Source: Lachnospiraceae bacterium
GTDB lineage: Bacteria > Bacillota > Clostridia > Lachnospirales > Lachnospiraceae
Reading direction: 5' to 3'
DNA length: 64,000 bases
Assembly: GCA_017551165.1 (NCBI GenBank)
Contig: JAFZMO010000071.1
Coordinates: 1-64,000 of the forward strand
In this document: positions 9,441 through 18,006 of the stretch, piece by piece
Layout: every line of letters begins with the position of its first letter
Numbering within the stretch: position 1 is the first letter of the stretch
Made by a program: the position numbers and the translations under genes
Notes under the pieces: model-generated
Told to the model about the DNA's origin: nothing
The model's input: only the letters and a program-made list of their open reading frames with translations
Database searches by the model: none

Positions 9441-9504
9441 GAATGGTTCCTCCAAAACGTTTATTGGCGGAATTCGGCGTTGATCCTGTGTATTATGTGA
9501 GAAT

Positions 9505-9523
9505 CATGCAAAAATATACATTG
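9505..9523. promoter_or_regulatory. Candidate ARG box (ArgR/AhrC operator) near argG
   Basis: CATGCAAAAATATACATTG keeps 12 of 18 positions of the Bacillus AhrC operator consensus, including both TG...CA dyad ends around an A/T-rich centre. It lies 65-83 bp upstream of the argG start in the argG/maf intergenic region. ArgR-type control of arginine genes is established in Firmicutes; its use here is inferred, since no argR lies in the window. Confidence 0.5.
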
Positions 9524-9647
9524 CCGGAAATGCCGTTCCGTCGCTGACAATAAGGTACATCAAACATAAAAGAATTGCAAGTGTTTTTTACGTAGTACAA
9601 CAGTTTTCAACGAAATGCACACACTCTGTCGGTTTCAAAGTGGAAAA

Positions 9648-9671
9648 TGCATAGATTTGCATAAAATTACA
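9648..9671. promoter_or_regulatory. Two overlapping candidate ARG boxes upstream of the maf-argCJBD promoter
   Basis: TGCATAGATTTGCA (9648-9661) and TGCATAAAATTACA (9658-9671) are both dyads of the TGNAT-N4-NTNCA form and share one TGCA half. Their centres are 10 bp apart, one helical turn, placing half-sites on one DNA face. They lie just upstream of the -35 element at 9691. With the box at 9505 they would suit hexameric ArgR/AhrC looping across the divergent region. Apart from these sites and the promoter, the 314-bp gap 9441-9754 shows nothing else I can name. Confidence 0.5.
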
Positions 9672-9690
9672 CAATTTCGTAAAATAATGG

Positions 9691-9719
9691 TTGCAAAATC
9701 GATATTGCGGGTATAGAAT
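9691..9719 (+). promoter_or_regulatory. Sigma-A promoter for maf-argC
   Basis: TTGCAA (9691-9696), a 17-bp spacer and TAGAAT (9714-9719). The expected start is near 9726, giving a leader of about 30 nt before the maf TTG start. Confidence 0.65.
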
Positions 9720-9754
9720 AGCAACATCATTCATCGGGAAGGGGGACGTATACC

Positions 9755-10354
9755 TTGAAGCAGACGGTACCGATCTATCTCGCCAGTGCTTCACCGAGGC
9801 GACGGGAAATCCTCGCGATGCTGGGAGTATCATTTTCCGTAGAAGTATCGGAAGCGGACGAAACAATCGTATCCACCATTCCCGAGGAGATCGTTTCCAC
9901 ACTTGCATCCAGAAAGGCGATGGCGGTCGCGAAGCATCATCTATATGAAGACTGTCTCGTGATCGGAAGCGACACGATCGTGTGGAAGGATGGTAAGGCG
10001 TTAGGCAAACCGATCGACGACGATGAAGCCAAATGTATGATCAGAAGTCTTGAGGGTGATGTGCATACCGTATACACAGGTGTATGTCTTGTCCGATGCC
10101 GTAACGGTGAGATTAGAAAGACGAGTTTTGCGGACGCTGCGGATGTTGAATTTGCTACGATGACGGAAGATGAGATCGACTGGTACGTTTCCACGGGCGA
10201 GTCGAGAGACAAAGCCGGATCCTACGCGATCCAGGGCTTAGGTGCAAGGTTCGTGAAAGCGATCCGCGGTGATTTTTATACGGTGATGGGCCTGCCGATG
10301 TGCAGCCTGTATGAAAAACTTCGAGAGATCGATGTGCTCACGAATGATCAATAA
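9755..10354 (+). CDS. maf: Maf-family nucleoside-triphosphate pyrophosphatase
   Basis: Maf proteins hydrolyse dTTP, UTP or modified nucleotides to monophosphates and are linked to septum inhibition. The 199 residues start with IYLASASPRRREIL, the substrate-binding signature, and contain VIGSDTIVWKDGKALGKP with the catalytic aspartate, then SYAIQGLGARFVKAIRGDF near the end. The start is TTG at 9755 behind AAGGGGGA, since no ATG is available upstream of the conserved LASASPRR. It is the first gene of the arginine operon; the link to arginine synthesis is positional only. Confidence 0.9.
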   Translation: MKQTVPIYLASASPRRREILAMLGVSFSVEVSEADETIVSTIPEEIVSTLASRKAMAVAKHHLYEDCLVIGSDTIVWKDGKALGKPIDDDEAKCMIRSLEGDVHTVYTGVCLVRCRNGEIRKTSFADAADVEFATMTEDEIDWYVSTGESRDKAGSYAIQGLGARFVKAIRGDFYTVMGLPMCSLYEKLREIDVLTNDQ

Positions 10355-10377
10355 AGTAATAAGCGAGGTTGAAATAT

Positions 10378-11322
10378 ATGAAGACTAAGGTTTTTATCGA
10401 CGGAAGCGAAGGAACTACCGGCCTTCGGATCTTTGAACGGTTTGAGGGAAGAGACGATGTGGAACTGTTGAAGATTCCGACGGAGCTCCGCAAGGATCCT
10501 GCGACGATCGAACAGTATATTAATGCATCGGATATTACGTTCCTTTGCCTTCCCGATGCAGCAGCTATTGAAGCTGCGGCTATGGCGAAGGACGATGTTG
10601 TGATCATCGACACATCTACCGCACACAGGACTGAGGAGGGTTGGGCTTACGGTTTCCCGGAACTCTCGGCAGAGCATAGAACCGCTTTAAAAAACAGCAA
10701 GCGGATCGCTGTACCCGGATGTTATGCATCCGGTTTCATCGGGATCGGATACCCGCTTGTCAAGGAGGGCATCCTCCCGGCGGATTATCCCGTCTCCATA
10801 TTCGCGGTTTCCGGATACAGCGGCGGCGGAAAGAAGCTGATCGCAGCGTACGAGGAGGAAGGACGCGATCCGAAATTTGATTCGGCCAGAATGTATGCGT
10901 GGGGGCAGAGTCATAAGCATCTCAAGGAGATGAAGAAGATCACCGGGCTTGCAGCGGAACCGTTGTTCTGCCCGATGACGACGAACTACCACAGCGGAAT
11001 GATCGTTCAGGTACCTCTTTTCGTCGACCGACTTGCAAAGAAGGTGACACCGGAGGAACTGCGCGACTTCTTCGCGGAGTACTACAGGGGAGAAAAGTTT
11101 ATCAAAGTTCTTCCGTATGGAGCTGACGTAGAAGCAGGCGGAGCAATGTTCTCCGATGCCTGCGCAGGATGGGACGGCATGGAGATCCTCGTGACCGGAA
11201 ACAGCGAGCGTATCGTTGTCGCAACACGGTTCGACAACCTCGGCAAGGGCGCTTCCGGAGCTGCGATCCAGTGTATGAATATCGTGCTCGGATGCGACGA
11301 GGCCAAGGGACTTCAGCTGTAA
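10378..11322 (+). CDS. argC: N-acetyl-gamma-glutamyl-phosphate reductase, type 2
   Basis: NADPH-dependent reduction of N-acetylglutamyl phosphate to the semialdehyde, third step of ornithine synthesis. The 314-residue length and the N-terminal KVFIDGSEGTTGLRIFE mark the shorter type 2 ArgC rather than the 340-residue type. The catalytic cysteine is in IAVPGCYASGFIG near residue 115. ATG 10378 is preferred over the in-frame TTG at 10369 because GCGAGG lies about 10 bp upstream. Followed by a second promoter before argJ. Confidence 0.93.
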   Translation: MKTKVFIDGSEGTTGLRIFERFEGRDDVELLKIPTELRKDPATIEQYINASDITFLCLPDAAAIEAAAMAKDDVVIIDTSTAHRTEEGWAYGFPELSAEHRTALKNSKRIAVPGCYASGFIGIGYPLVKEGILPADYPVSIFAVSGYSGGGKKLIAAYEEEGRDPKFDSARMYAWGQSHKHLKEMKKITGLAAEPLFCPMTTNYHSGMIVQVPLFVDRLAKKVTPEELRDFFAEYYRGEKFIKVLPYGADVEAGGAMFSDACAGWDGMEILVTGNSERIVVATRFDNLGKGASGAAIQCMNIVLGCDEAKGLQL

Positions 11323-11329
11323 TGCGGAG

Positions 11330-11358
11330 TTGAAGTTTCGATACGGTCGGAGTATAAT
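11330..11358 (+). promoter_or_regulatory. Internal sigma-A promoter for argJ
   Basis: TTGAAG (11330-11335), exactly 17 bp, then the perfect -10 hexamer TATAAT (11353-11358). It lies in the 92-bp argC-argJ gap, so argJBD can be transcribed independently of maf-argC. Confidence 0.75.
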
Positions 11359-11371
11359 ATCGAAAAACAAA

Positions 11372-11388
11372 AGATATTCAAAATATCT
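11372..11388. promoter_or_regulatory. Palindrome just downstream of the argJ promoter (possible operator)
   Basis: AGATATT-CAA-AATATCT is a perfect 7-bp dyad with a 3-bp centre, starting near +8 of the predicted argJ transcript. Its position suits a repressor site. It does not match the ARG box well, so the factor is unknown; it could also form a weak RNA stem. Confidence 0.45.
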
Positions 11389-11414
11389 AACATAGACAGA
11401 TAGAGGTAACAATC

Positions 11415-12641
11415 ATGAGAAAATTCAAAGGAAACGTGACTACTCCGAAGGGATTTTCCGCGACCGGCGTGATGGCGGGGATCCGCAAGAAACTGAAGAA
11501 GGATATCGCACTGGTGTACAGTGAGACACCGTGTGTTGCAGGCGCTACGTTTACGACGAACACCGTCAAGGCAGCTCCGGTCAAGTGGGACATGGAGATT
11601 TTGAAAAATGGTATGGCAAAGCACGCGGTAGTGCTGAACTCCGGTATTGCGAACGCATGCATGGGTCAGCAGGGCGTGGATGACAACCTGACGATGGCGA
11701 CAGCGGTAGCCGAGTCGCTCGGGATCAAGCCGGAGCAGGTGTTCACGGCTTCGACCGGCGTCATCGGACAGCCGATGCCGATGGATGTGATCGTCCCCGG
11801 CGTCAAGGAAGCTGCCGGAAGACTCGGCGATGATCTGAAGGACGGTCAGGACGCTGCGGAAGCGATCATGACGACCGACACGATCAGCAAGACGGTGGCG
11901 TGCGCATTTACCGCGGAGGACGAGATTGAGGTAACGCTCGGCGGAATGAGCAAGGGCTCGGGCATGATCCATCCGAACATGGCGACGATGCTCTCGGTTG
12001 TCACTACGGACGTGAATATCGATGAGGAGCTTCTGCAGGAAGCGGTTTCGACTGTTGTTGCGGACACGTTCAACATGATCTCCGTGGACCGCGACACGTC
12101 GACGAACGATACATTTATCGTGCTTGCGAACGGCAAGGCCGGCAACGCAAAGATCACGAAGAAGAACAAGGTGTATGAAGATTTCGTGCTCGCTCTGTTC
12201 CTCGTCTGCAAGGACCTTGCGATGAAGATGGCGGGAGACGGCGAGGGTGCGACGAAGCTTCTTGAGGTCAAGGTTCGCCACGCACGCACGCATGAGGATG
12301 CCGTGAAGATCGCAAAGAGCGTCATTTCCTCCAACCTCGTGAAGGCTGCATTTTACGGAAGCGACGCGAACTGGGGACGCGTGCTCTGTGCGATGGGATA
12401 CTCGGGCGGCGCGTTTGATCCCGACAAGGTGGACATCTACCTGCAGGACGGCGATGACCGCTACCTGCTTGTGAAGAACGGCATGGCCATCGACTACTCC
12501 GAGAAGAAGGCGACAGAGCTTCTCTCGAAGCCGATGATGACATTCCGCATCAACTGCAACGACGGTTACGAGAAGGCCACGGCGTGGGGCTGCGACCTGA
12601 CGTATGATTATGTGAAAATTAACGGGGACTACAGGTCATAA
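11415..12641 (+). CDS. argJ: Glutamate N-acetyltransferase / amino-acid acetyltransferase
   Basis: Bifunctional ornithine acetyltransferase recycling the acetyl group from N-acetylornithine to glutamate; many members also use acetyl-CoA. The 408-residue precursor self-cleaves before the threonine of NMATMLS (Thr191) into alpha and beta chains; the surrounding KGSGMIHPNMATML is fully conserved. The N-terminus TTPKGFSATGVMAGI and the GSDANWGRVLCAMGYSG motif are also typical. An AGAGGT box precedes the ATG. The presence of ArgJ implies the cyclic pathway, agreeing with the absence of argE here. Whether it also uses acetyl-CoA cannot be read from sequence. Confidence 0.96.
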   Translation: MRKFKGNVTTPKGFSATGVMAGIRKKLKKDIALVYSETPCVAGATFTTNTVKAAPVKWDMEILKNGMAKHAVVLNSGIANACMGQQGVDDNLTMATAVAESLGIKPEQVFTASTGVIGQPMPMDVIVPGVKEAAGRLGDDLKDGQDAAEAIMTTDTISKTVACAFTAEDEIEVTLGGMSKGSGMIHPNMATMLSVVTTDVNIDEELLQEAVSTVVADTFNMISVDRDTSTNDTFIVLANGKAGNAKITKKNKVYEDFVLALFLVCKDLAMKMAGDGEGATKLLEVKVRHARTHEDAVKIAKSVISSNLVKAAFYGSDANWGRVLCAMGYSGGAFDPDKVDIYLQDGDDRYLLVKNGMAIDYSEKKATELLSKPMMTFRINCNDGYEKATAWGCDLTYDYVKINGDYRS

Positions 12642-12667
12642 TTGTTTGTTTTTTTGAGGTTAATAGA

Positions 12668-12904
12668 ATGCTTAAATTGACTTTTTTGTCACTTTTCGGA
12701 GGGATGGCTAAGTTTATCGGTTTGATATTGCTTTATGTTTTATCAGCAGTAATTGGAATTGCTCTTTTGATTTTGATTATCTGTGCCTTAATTAGCATGA
12801 TTAGAACTTCAGATGAAATTAAAAAGATTCGTATTGTTCTTGAAAAATCTCTTTTGAAAGATGAAGAAGCTGATGAAGTACAAGAATTATATGATGAAGA
12901 CTAA
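12668..12904 (+). CDS. Small AT-rich single-pass membrane protein
   Basis: I do not recognise this 78-residue protein. Residues about 12-45 form one long or two short hydrophobic helices ([20 protein letters not shown]), followed by a charged, acidic C-terminus ([19 protein letters not shown]). It lies between argJ and argB, and its stop is 10 bp before the argB start so that the argB ribosome site overlaps its end. The coding DNA is strikingly A/T-rich with codons such as ATT, TTA, GAT and AAA that the flanking arg genes avoid. This suggests recent arrival or a fast-evolving gene. A DUF948-like or lysis-type membrane peptide is possible but unproven. Confidence 0.6.
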   Translation: MLKLTFLSLFGGMAKFIGLILLYVLSAVIGIALLILIICALISMIRTSDEIKKIRIVLEKSLLKDEEADEVQELYDED

Positions 12905-12914
12905 GGAGACCATA

Positions 12915-13814
12915 ATGGCAGGAGTAAATGATGAAACAATGAGCAAGGCCCAAACCCTGATCGAGGCATTGCCGTATATTCGTGAGTTCAGCAACAAGAC
13001 GGTCGTCGTAAAATACGGCGGCAGCGCGATGCTTGATGAGGATCTCAAGGCGAAGGTGAGCCAGGATATCGCTCTTCTCAAGCTAGTCGGTATGCATCCC
13101 GTGATCGTTCACGGCGGCGGCAAGGAGATCAGCAAATGGGTCGGACTCATGGGTAAGGAGCCGCAGTTTGTCAGCGGTCTTCGTGTGACTGACTCGGAGA
13201 CAATGGAAGTCGCCGAGATGGTGCTCAACAAGGTTAACAAGAGTCTTGTTCAGTTGCTTGAGGCAAATGGTGTCAAGGCTGCCGGTATCAGCGGCAAGGA
13301 CGGCAACATGCTCACCGTGCGCCGAAAGACGGTTGACGGCCAGGACATCGGTTTTGTCGGCGAGATCAAGGGAGTCAACGCCAACCTGATCAACACGCTG
13401 GTCAAGAACGGTTATGTACCGGTGATCGCACCGATCGGTATGGACGACGATTTTCAGACTTACAATATCAACGCGGACGATGCCGCATGCGCGATCGCAC
13501 AAGCTCTCGGGGCTGAGAAGCTCGCGTTCCTCACGGATATCGAGGGTGTGTACAAGGATCCCAAGGATCCGACGACCTTGATGAGTGTGTTGACGCTCTC
13601 GGACGCGGAGAAGCTGATCGAGGACGGTTACATCGGCGGCGGCATGCTCCCGAAGCTCAAAAACTGCATCGACGCCGTGAACTGCGGAGTGTCCCGTGTG
13701 CATATTCTCGACGGACGACGACCTCACTGCCTCTTGCTCGAATTCTTCACCGAGCGAGGCGTAGGAACAGCGATCATCGACGATGTGCGTGAGGGCTGGC
13801 AGGCAGACCTGTAA
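12915..13814 (+). CDS. argB: Acetylglutamate kinase
   Basis: Phosphorylates N-acetylglutamate with ATP, second step of ornithine synthesis and usual feedback target of arginine. The 299-residue protein has the amino-acid kinase motifs [20 protein letters not shown] and the C-terminal [14 protein letters not shown] and [11 protein letters not shown] 12915 is selected for its AAGGAG box and correspondence with the family N-terminus; an upstream in-frame start would overlap the small membrane gene. The N-terminal helix (about 8-20, [12 protein letters not shown]) is the kind that builds the arginine-sensitive hexamer. Confidence 0.96.
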   Translation: MAGVNDETMSKAQTLIEALPYIREFSNKTVVVKYGGSAMLDEDLKAKVSQDIALLKLVGMHPVIVHGGGKEISKWVGLMGKEPQFVSGLRVTDSETMEVAEMVLNKVNKSLVQLLEANGVKAAGISGKDGNMLTVRRKTVDGQDIGFVGEIKGVNANLINTLVKNGYVPVIAPIGMDDDFQTYNINADDAACAIAQALGAEKLAFLTDIEGVYKDPKDPTTLMSVLTLSDAEKLIEDGYIGGGMLPKLKNCIDAVNCGVSRVHILDGRRPHCLLLEFFTERGVGTAIIDDVREGWQADL

Positions 13815-13833
13815 GCCCCGGATGGGAGGCAAC

Positions 13834-15030
13834 ATGAAAGAACAGATCATTCAGCAGGCGGAGAGCAAGCTGATGCATACATACAACCGTTTTCCGATGG
13901 TCCTCGACCGCGGAGAAGGAATGTATCTCTACGAGACGGACGGCACGAAGTATCTGGACTTCGGTTCCGGGATCGGCGTGTACGCGCTCGGTTACGGAAA
14001 CAAGGAGTACAACGATGCGCTCAAGGCGCAGATCGACAAGCTTCTTCACACGTCCAACCTGTTTTACAACGAGCCTGCTGCGAAGGCTGCAAAGGCCGTG
14101 TGTGAGGCGACCGGTATGGACCGCGTGTTCTTCACAAACAGCGGTGCAGAGGCAGTGGAGGGCGCCATCAAGGTAGCTCGCAAGCATTACTACAACACAA
14201 AGGGAAATAACAACAGCACGATCATCGCGATGAACCATTCGTTCCACGGACGTACACTCGGCGCGGTGGCTGTGACCGGTAAGCCTGCATATCGCGAGCC
14301 GTTCGAGCCGCTGATCGGCGGCGTGAAGTTCGCGGAGTATAACGACCTTGCTTCGGTTGAGGCTCTGTTCGACGACACGACTGCGGCTGTGATCATGGAG
14401 ACTCTGCAGGGGGAGGGCGGTATCTTCCCGGCAACGCCGGAGTTCATTCAGGGCGTTCGCAAGCTCTGCGACGAGCACGGTGCGCTGTTGATCCTCGATG
14501 AGATCCAGTGCGGTATGGGCAGAAGCGGAAAGATGTTCACGTACCAGTCGTACGGTGTTACGCCCGATGTCGTGACGCTCGCCAAGGCGCTCGGATGCGG
14601 CGTGCCCGTAGGTGCGTTTGCCGCGAGAGGAGCGGCTGCTGATGCGCTTGTCGCAGGTGACCACGGCTCGACGTACGGCGGCAACCCGTTCGTATGCAAT
14701 GCAGCTGCAACTGTTTTCGATATCTTTGCGAAAAATGATGTTCTCGGCCACGTGAACGAGGTCGCTCCGTACCTGTGGGAGACGCTTGAGAAGATCAAGG
14801 ACGAGTTCGACTGCGTCATCGATCACAGAGGTATCGGTCTGATGCAGGGATTGCAGTTTAACGCAGCTCCCGGCGAGGTTGTCAAGGCAGCGATGAAGCA
14901 CGGTGTGATCCTGATCGCAGCGGCTTCCGACACGGTTCGTTTCCTTCCTCCGCTGATCGTGGAGAAGAAGCATATCGACGAGATGGCTGAGGCGCTTCGC
15001 GCAGCGATCAAAGAGACGCTCGGAGTATAA
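13834..15030 (+). CDS. argD: Acetylornithine aminotransferase
   Basis: PLP enzyme converting N-acetylglutamate semialdehyde to N-acetylornithine with glutamate. The 398 residues show the class III fold: FGSGIGVYALGY, FFTNSGAEAVEGAIKVARK, the HGRTLGA loop, ILDEIQCGMGRSGK, the PLP lysine in TLAKALGCGVPVGAF and STYGGNPF. ATG 13834 has GGGAGG 4 bp upstream. Last gene of the arginine cluster, closed by a strong terminator at 15081-15120. Close relatives act on ornithine or succinyl-diaminopimelate, but context fixes argD. Confidence 0.95.
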   Translation: MKEQIIQQAESKLMHTYNRFPMVLDRGEGMYLYETDGTKYLDFGSGIGVYALGYGNKEYNDALKAQIDKLLHTSNLFYNEPAAKAAKAVCEATGMDRVFFTNSGAEAVEGAIKVARKHYYNTKGNNNSTIIAMNHSFHGRTLGAVAVTGKPAYREPFEPLIGGVKFAEYNDLASVEALFDDTTAAVIMETLQGEGGIFPATPEFIQGVRKLCDEHGALLILDEIQCGMGRSGKMFTYQSYGVTPDVVTLAKALGCGVPVGAFAARGAAADALVAGDHGSTYGGNPFVCNAAATVFDIFAKNDVLGHVNEVAPYLWETLEKIKDEFDCVIDHRGIGLMQGLQFNAAPGEVVKAAMKHGVILIAAASDTVRFLPPLIVEKKHIDEMAEALRAAIKETLGV

Positions 15031-15080
15031 ACAAAGCGAAAGGACCGGTTTGCGGTGCCTGCACATATAATGTCAAATAC

Positions 15081-15120
15081 AAAGCACGGAATTTGTTACA
15101 TTTTCCGTGCTTTTCTTGTT
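15081..15120 (+). terminator. Rho-independent terminator of the arg operon
   Basis: AAAGCACGGAA (15081-15091) pairs perfectly with TTCCGTGCTTT (15103-15113) around 11 nt, followed by a U-rich tail. The right arm contains one copy of the repeated word CATTTTCCG. Confidence 0.9.
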
Positions 15121-15147
15121 GTCGGTTGCGGATTTTTCGGATATAAT
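15119..15147 (+). promoter_or_regulatory. Sigma-A promoter for comEA
   Basis: TTGTCG (15119-15124), 17 bp, TATAAT (15142-15147), directly after the arg terminator and about 32 bp before the expected ribosome site of comEA. Confidence 0.6.
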
Positions 15148-15185
15148 AAAAATGCTGTGTTGTTGCGCGTCGGAAAGGACTGTGT

Positions 15186-15851
15186 ATGAAGCTTTTACAC
15201 GGTTTTATACCGATCGCGGTGGCTGCGGTGACAGTGATCGCCGCAGGTGTTTTGTATTGTTTCGGCAACGGAAGGGGTGAGAGCCTTGTCTTCAACGAAA
15301 AAGAAAACCAAACTGAAGAAGAAACGCTCCGTAGTGGGAATTCTCTTCAGCCTGATCGGCAAGGTGGCGTCGAAGGCGATGAAGCTGTTCCTTCTGGTGC
15401 TCAAGGTGCTTCCGTTTGCGTCCATGTGTGTGGATCGGTTCGGGAAGAAGGAGTCTACTTCCTAAGCGAGGATGCACGTATTTCGGATGCGATCGCCGCG
15501 GCGGGCGGTTTCAAGGAGGATGCTTCGACGTCCTACCTGAATCTTGCTGCACGGATCACGGACGGAATGAAGATTTATGTACCAAGCCTTGAGGAGGTCA
15601 CAAGGGGCGACATTCCGAAGGATAATGAGAATGCCATGCCCGGGATGACCGGGGACGGCAGGATCAACATCAATACCGCCGGTCTCGAGGCGCTGATGAC
15701 GCTTCCCGGGATCGGAGAAACGCGCGCGGGGGATATCATCGCATGGCGCGACGCGCACGGGGGATTTTCCGAGATCACCGACATCATGAATGTGAGCGGG
15801 ATCAAGGAAGCAATGTTCGAGAGAATCAAAGACCGGATCTGCGTCCGGTGA
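15186..15851 (+). CDS. comEA: ComEA-family DNA-binding protein
   Basis: Membrane-anchored receptor that binds incoming double-stranded DNA during natural transformation. The 221 residues have one N-terminal membrane helix (about 7-27), a low-complexity linker, an SLBB domain (about 75-135, CVHVCGSVREEGVYFL and YLNLAARITDGMKIYVP) and a C-terminal helix-hairpin-helix pair (INTAGLEALMTLPGIGETRAGDIIAWR). This is the normal Firmicutes ComEA layout. GAAAGG precedes the ATG. ComEC lies downstream, but a two-component system and a GerMN lipoprotein intervene. Competence is not known for most Lachnospiraceae, so a working uptake system is an inference. Confidence 0.88.
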   Translation: MKLLHGFIPIAVAAVTVIAAGVLYCFGNGRGESLVFNEKENQTEEETLRSGNSLQPDRQGGVEGDEAVPSGAQGASVCVHVCGSVREEGVYFLSEDARISDAIAAAGGFKEDASTSYLNLAARITDGMKIYVPSLEEVTRGDIPKDNENAMPGMTGDGRININTAGLEALMTLPGIGETRAGDIIAWRDAHGGFSEITDIMNVSGIKEAMFERIKDRICVR

Positions 15852-15868
15852 AAAGGAGTTAATGGGAC

Positions 15869-16573
15869 ATGGGCAAGAAGATACTTGTTGTCGACGACGA
15901 AAAATTGATCGTAAAAGGGATCAAATTCAGCCTTGAAGCGGAAGGCCTCACGGTGGATTGCGCATACGACGGAGAGGAGGCTGTTGCCAAGGCTTCGCAG
16001 TCGCAGTTCGATCTGATCCTTCTGGATGTGATGCTGCCGAAGCTGAGCGGTTATGAGGTGTGCACGCGGATCCGTGAGTTCTCCTCCGTGCCGATCATCA
16101 TGCTGACCGCCAAGGGCGATGACATGGACAAGATCCTCGGCCTCGAGTACGGTGCCGACGACTATATCACGAAGCCCTTTAACATTTTGGAGGTGAAGGC
16201 CCGCATCAAGGCGATCCTCAGAAGAAGCGAAAACACCGCGACCGGCGAGGCGATCAAGCCCACGACGCGCGAGATCCGCTTCAAGGGTCTCAGACTTCTT
16301 CCCGACAGCCGTCAGGTGTTTGTTGACAACAAGGAGATCCGTCTCACGGTCAAGGAGTACGATGTTCTGGAGCTGTTGTTAACGCATCCGAACAAGGTGT
16401 ATTCGCGTGAGAGCCTTATGAATATCGTTTGGGGATATGATTACCTCAAGGATGCGCGTACCGTCGATGTGCATGTGCGTCGCCTTCGCGAGAAGATCGA
16501 GCCCGATGCCGGCGAACCGATCTACGTGCAGACCAAATGGGGAGTAGGATATTATTTTTCGGACCATGAGTAA
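15869..16573 (+). CDS. OmpR/PhoB-family response regulator
   Basis: A 234-residue two-component regulator. The receiver domain has ILVVDDEKLI, phospho-acceptor Asp53 in LILLDVMLPKLSG, and the switch lysine in YITKPFN. The C-terminal winged helix (about 135-230) ends with DVHVRRLREKIE and TKWGVGYYF, the PhoB/WalR type. AAGGAG precedes the ATG, and the stop overlaps the kinase start by one base (TAATG), so the two are coupled. Target genes are not visible; the downstream lipoprotein and comEC are candidates by proximity. Confidence 0.93.
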   Translation: MGKKILVVDDEKLIVKGIKFSLEAEGLTVDCAYDGEEAVAKASQSQFDLILLDVMLPKLSGYEVCTRIREFSSVPIIMLTAKGDDMDKILGLEYGADDYITKPFNILEVKARIKAILRRSENTATGEAIKPTTREIRFKGLRLLPDSRQVFVDNKEIRLTVKEYDVLELLLTHPNKVYSRESLMNIVWGYDYLKDARTVDVHVRRLREKIEPDAGEPIYVQTKWGVGYYFSDHE

Positions 16574-18006
16574 TGAGTAAGTTGAAGAGCAAAATCAGCA
16601 TGTCTTTCACACTGTTCCTCGGAATTGCATTCTGTGGGATTGTTTCGTGTGTCATAATTTGCCAGATTTTGATCTCTTACAACGAAAAACATCTCTATGA
16701 CGTCGGCAGAAATCGTCTCAATGATTTCGTCGACGGTCTTTCTTACGACATCGAGCGCACCGGTTTTCCGAACGGCACGGACGAGTCTGTAGCGGACGAG
16801 CTGTATGCCCTTGCGGACAACTACCACGGGCGCGTGATCCTCACGGACAGTTCCCTCAAGGTTACGTTCGACTCGTACCGAACAAAGACCGGCAAGACGG
16901 TAGTAGCTCCGGAGCTTTTGGATGCGAGCTCGAACAAGACTTATTTTTCGCTCAATGAGGAGGCGAGAACGGCGACGTATGCCTGTGTCGTGCCTTCCCG
17001 GTCTAACACTAAGGACGATTCCGTTTTTTATATCCGATATACGGTGAGCGAGGAGATGACGCGTTTTGACACGTCCCGTCGCTTTATCCGCATGATCGGA
17101 CTGTGTCTGTGCATCATCATCTTCACGCTGGCGATTGTTCTCTCCGTTGTGTTCACGAGACCTCTGCGCCGCATCAACAGCGAACTTACGGACATCGGCA
17201 ACGGCAAGTTCGACGAGCGCGTCAACGTGCACAGCAACCGTCAGGTGTCGGACATCTCGGAGTCGATCAACCGGATCCTGGAGCGCACGCACGAGATGGA
17301 AGAGAACCGTCAGAACTTCGTATCCGACGTTTCGCACGAGTTGAAGACCCCGATGACTTCGATGAAGATCCTTGCGGATGCTCTTTTGTCCTCCGGTGAA
17401 GAACTGCCGGAGATGGTGCATGAGTTCCTGACCGATATCAACTCGGAGATCGACCGAGAGAACCATATCATTTCGGACCTGCTCGCGCTCGCGAGAATGG
17501 ATAGAAAGACCGACACGATCCACTACGCGCACACGCACATCAACGACACGCTCGACGTGATCTTAAACCGCGTGGAGCCGCTTGCGGAGTCGAAGGAGGT
17601 CGAGGTCGTCTGCGAGAGCTACCGCGACATCTATGCGGATGTCGACGAGCCGAAGATCATCACGGCGATCACAAACCTTGTGGAAAACGCGATCCTCTAC
17701 AACCGTCCGAACGGAAGTGTTTATGTCAAGCTGAACGCCAACATGAACTATTTCTTCGTCACGGTGCGCGACACCGGTTACGGCATTGCGGAAAATGAGA
17801 TCGCTCATATCTTCGAGCGTTTCTATCGCGTCGATAAGGACCGCTCCCGTGAGACAGGCGGTACCGGTCTCGGACTTGCGATCACCAAGGAAGTCGTCAA
17901 TGCGCACGGCGGCCAGATCAAGGTCTACAGCAAGATCAACGAAGGCACGACCTTCAGCGTGAGAATACCGCTGTTGAAGCCGGTGAGAAACGGAGGCAAG
18001 GAATGA
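16573..18006 (+). CDS. Membrane sensor histidine kinase (HAMP-HisKA-HATPase)
   Basis: Kinase partner of the preceding regulator, 477 residues. It has two membrane helices (about 14-37 and 176-198) flanking a roughly 140-residue extracytoplasmic sensor, a HAMP segment (RPLRRINSELTDIGNG), HisKA with His255 in FVSDVSHELKTPMTSM, and HATPase motifs NLVENAILYN, DTGYGIAENE and GGTGLGLAI. The sensor region has no recognisable ligand motif. The final codons overlap the lipoprotein start by 4 bp (ATGA). The arrangement with a GerMN lipoprotein suggests cell-envelope or sporulation-related sensing, which is inference. Confidence 0.93.
   Translation: MSKLKSKISMSFTLFLGIAFCGIVSCVIICQILISYNEKHLYDVGRNRLNDFVDGLSYDIERTGFPNGTDESVADELYALADNYHGRVILTDSSLKVTFDSYRTKTGKTVVAPELLDASSNKTYFSLNEEARTATYACVVPSRSNTKDDSVFYIRYTVSEEMTRFDTSRRFIRMIGLCLCIIIFTLAIVLSVVFTRPLRRINSELTDIGNGKFDERVNVHSNRQVSDISESINRILERTHEMEENRQNFVSDVSHELKTPMTSMKILADALLSSGEELPEMVHEFLTDINSEIDRENHIISDLLALARMDRKTDTIHYAHTHINDTLDVILNRVEPLAESKEVEVVCESYRDIYADVDEPKIITAITNLVENAILYNRPNGSVYVKLNANMNYFFVTVRDTGYGIAENEIAHIFERFYRVDKDRSRETGGTGLGLAITKEVVNAHGGQIKVYSKINEGTTFSVRIPLLKPVRNGGKE

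Noticed and set aside
13774..15066. A 430-codon antisense frame over argD and smaller ones over argJ and argC
   Set aside because: Codon-bias shadows in a GC-moderate genome; sequences are Arg/His/Leu-rich with no known domain.
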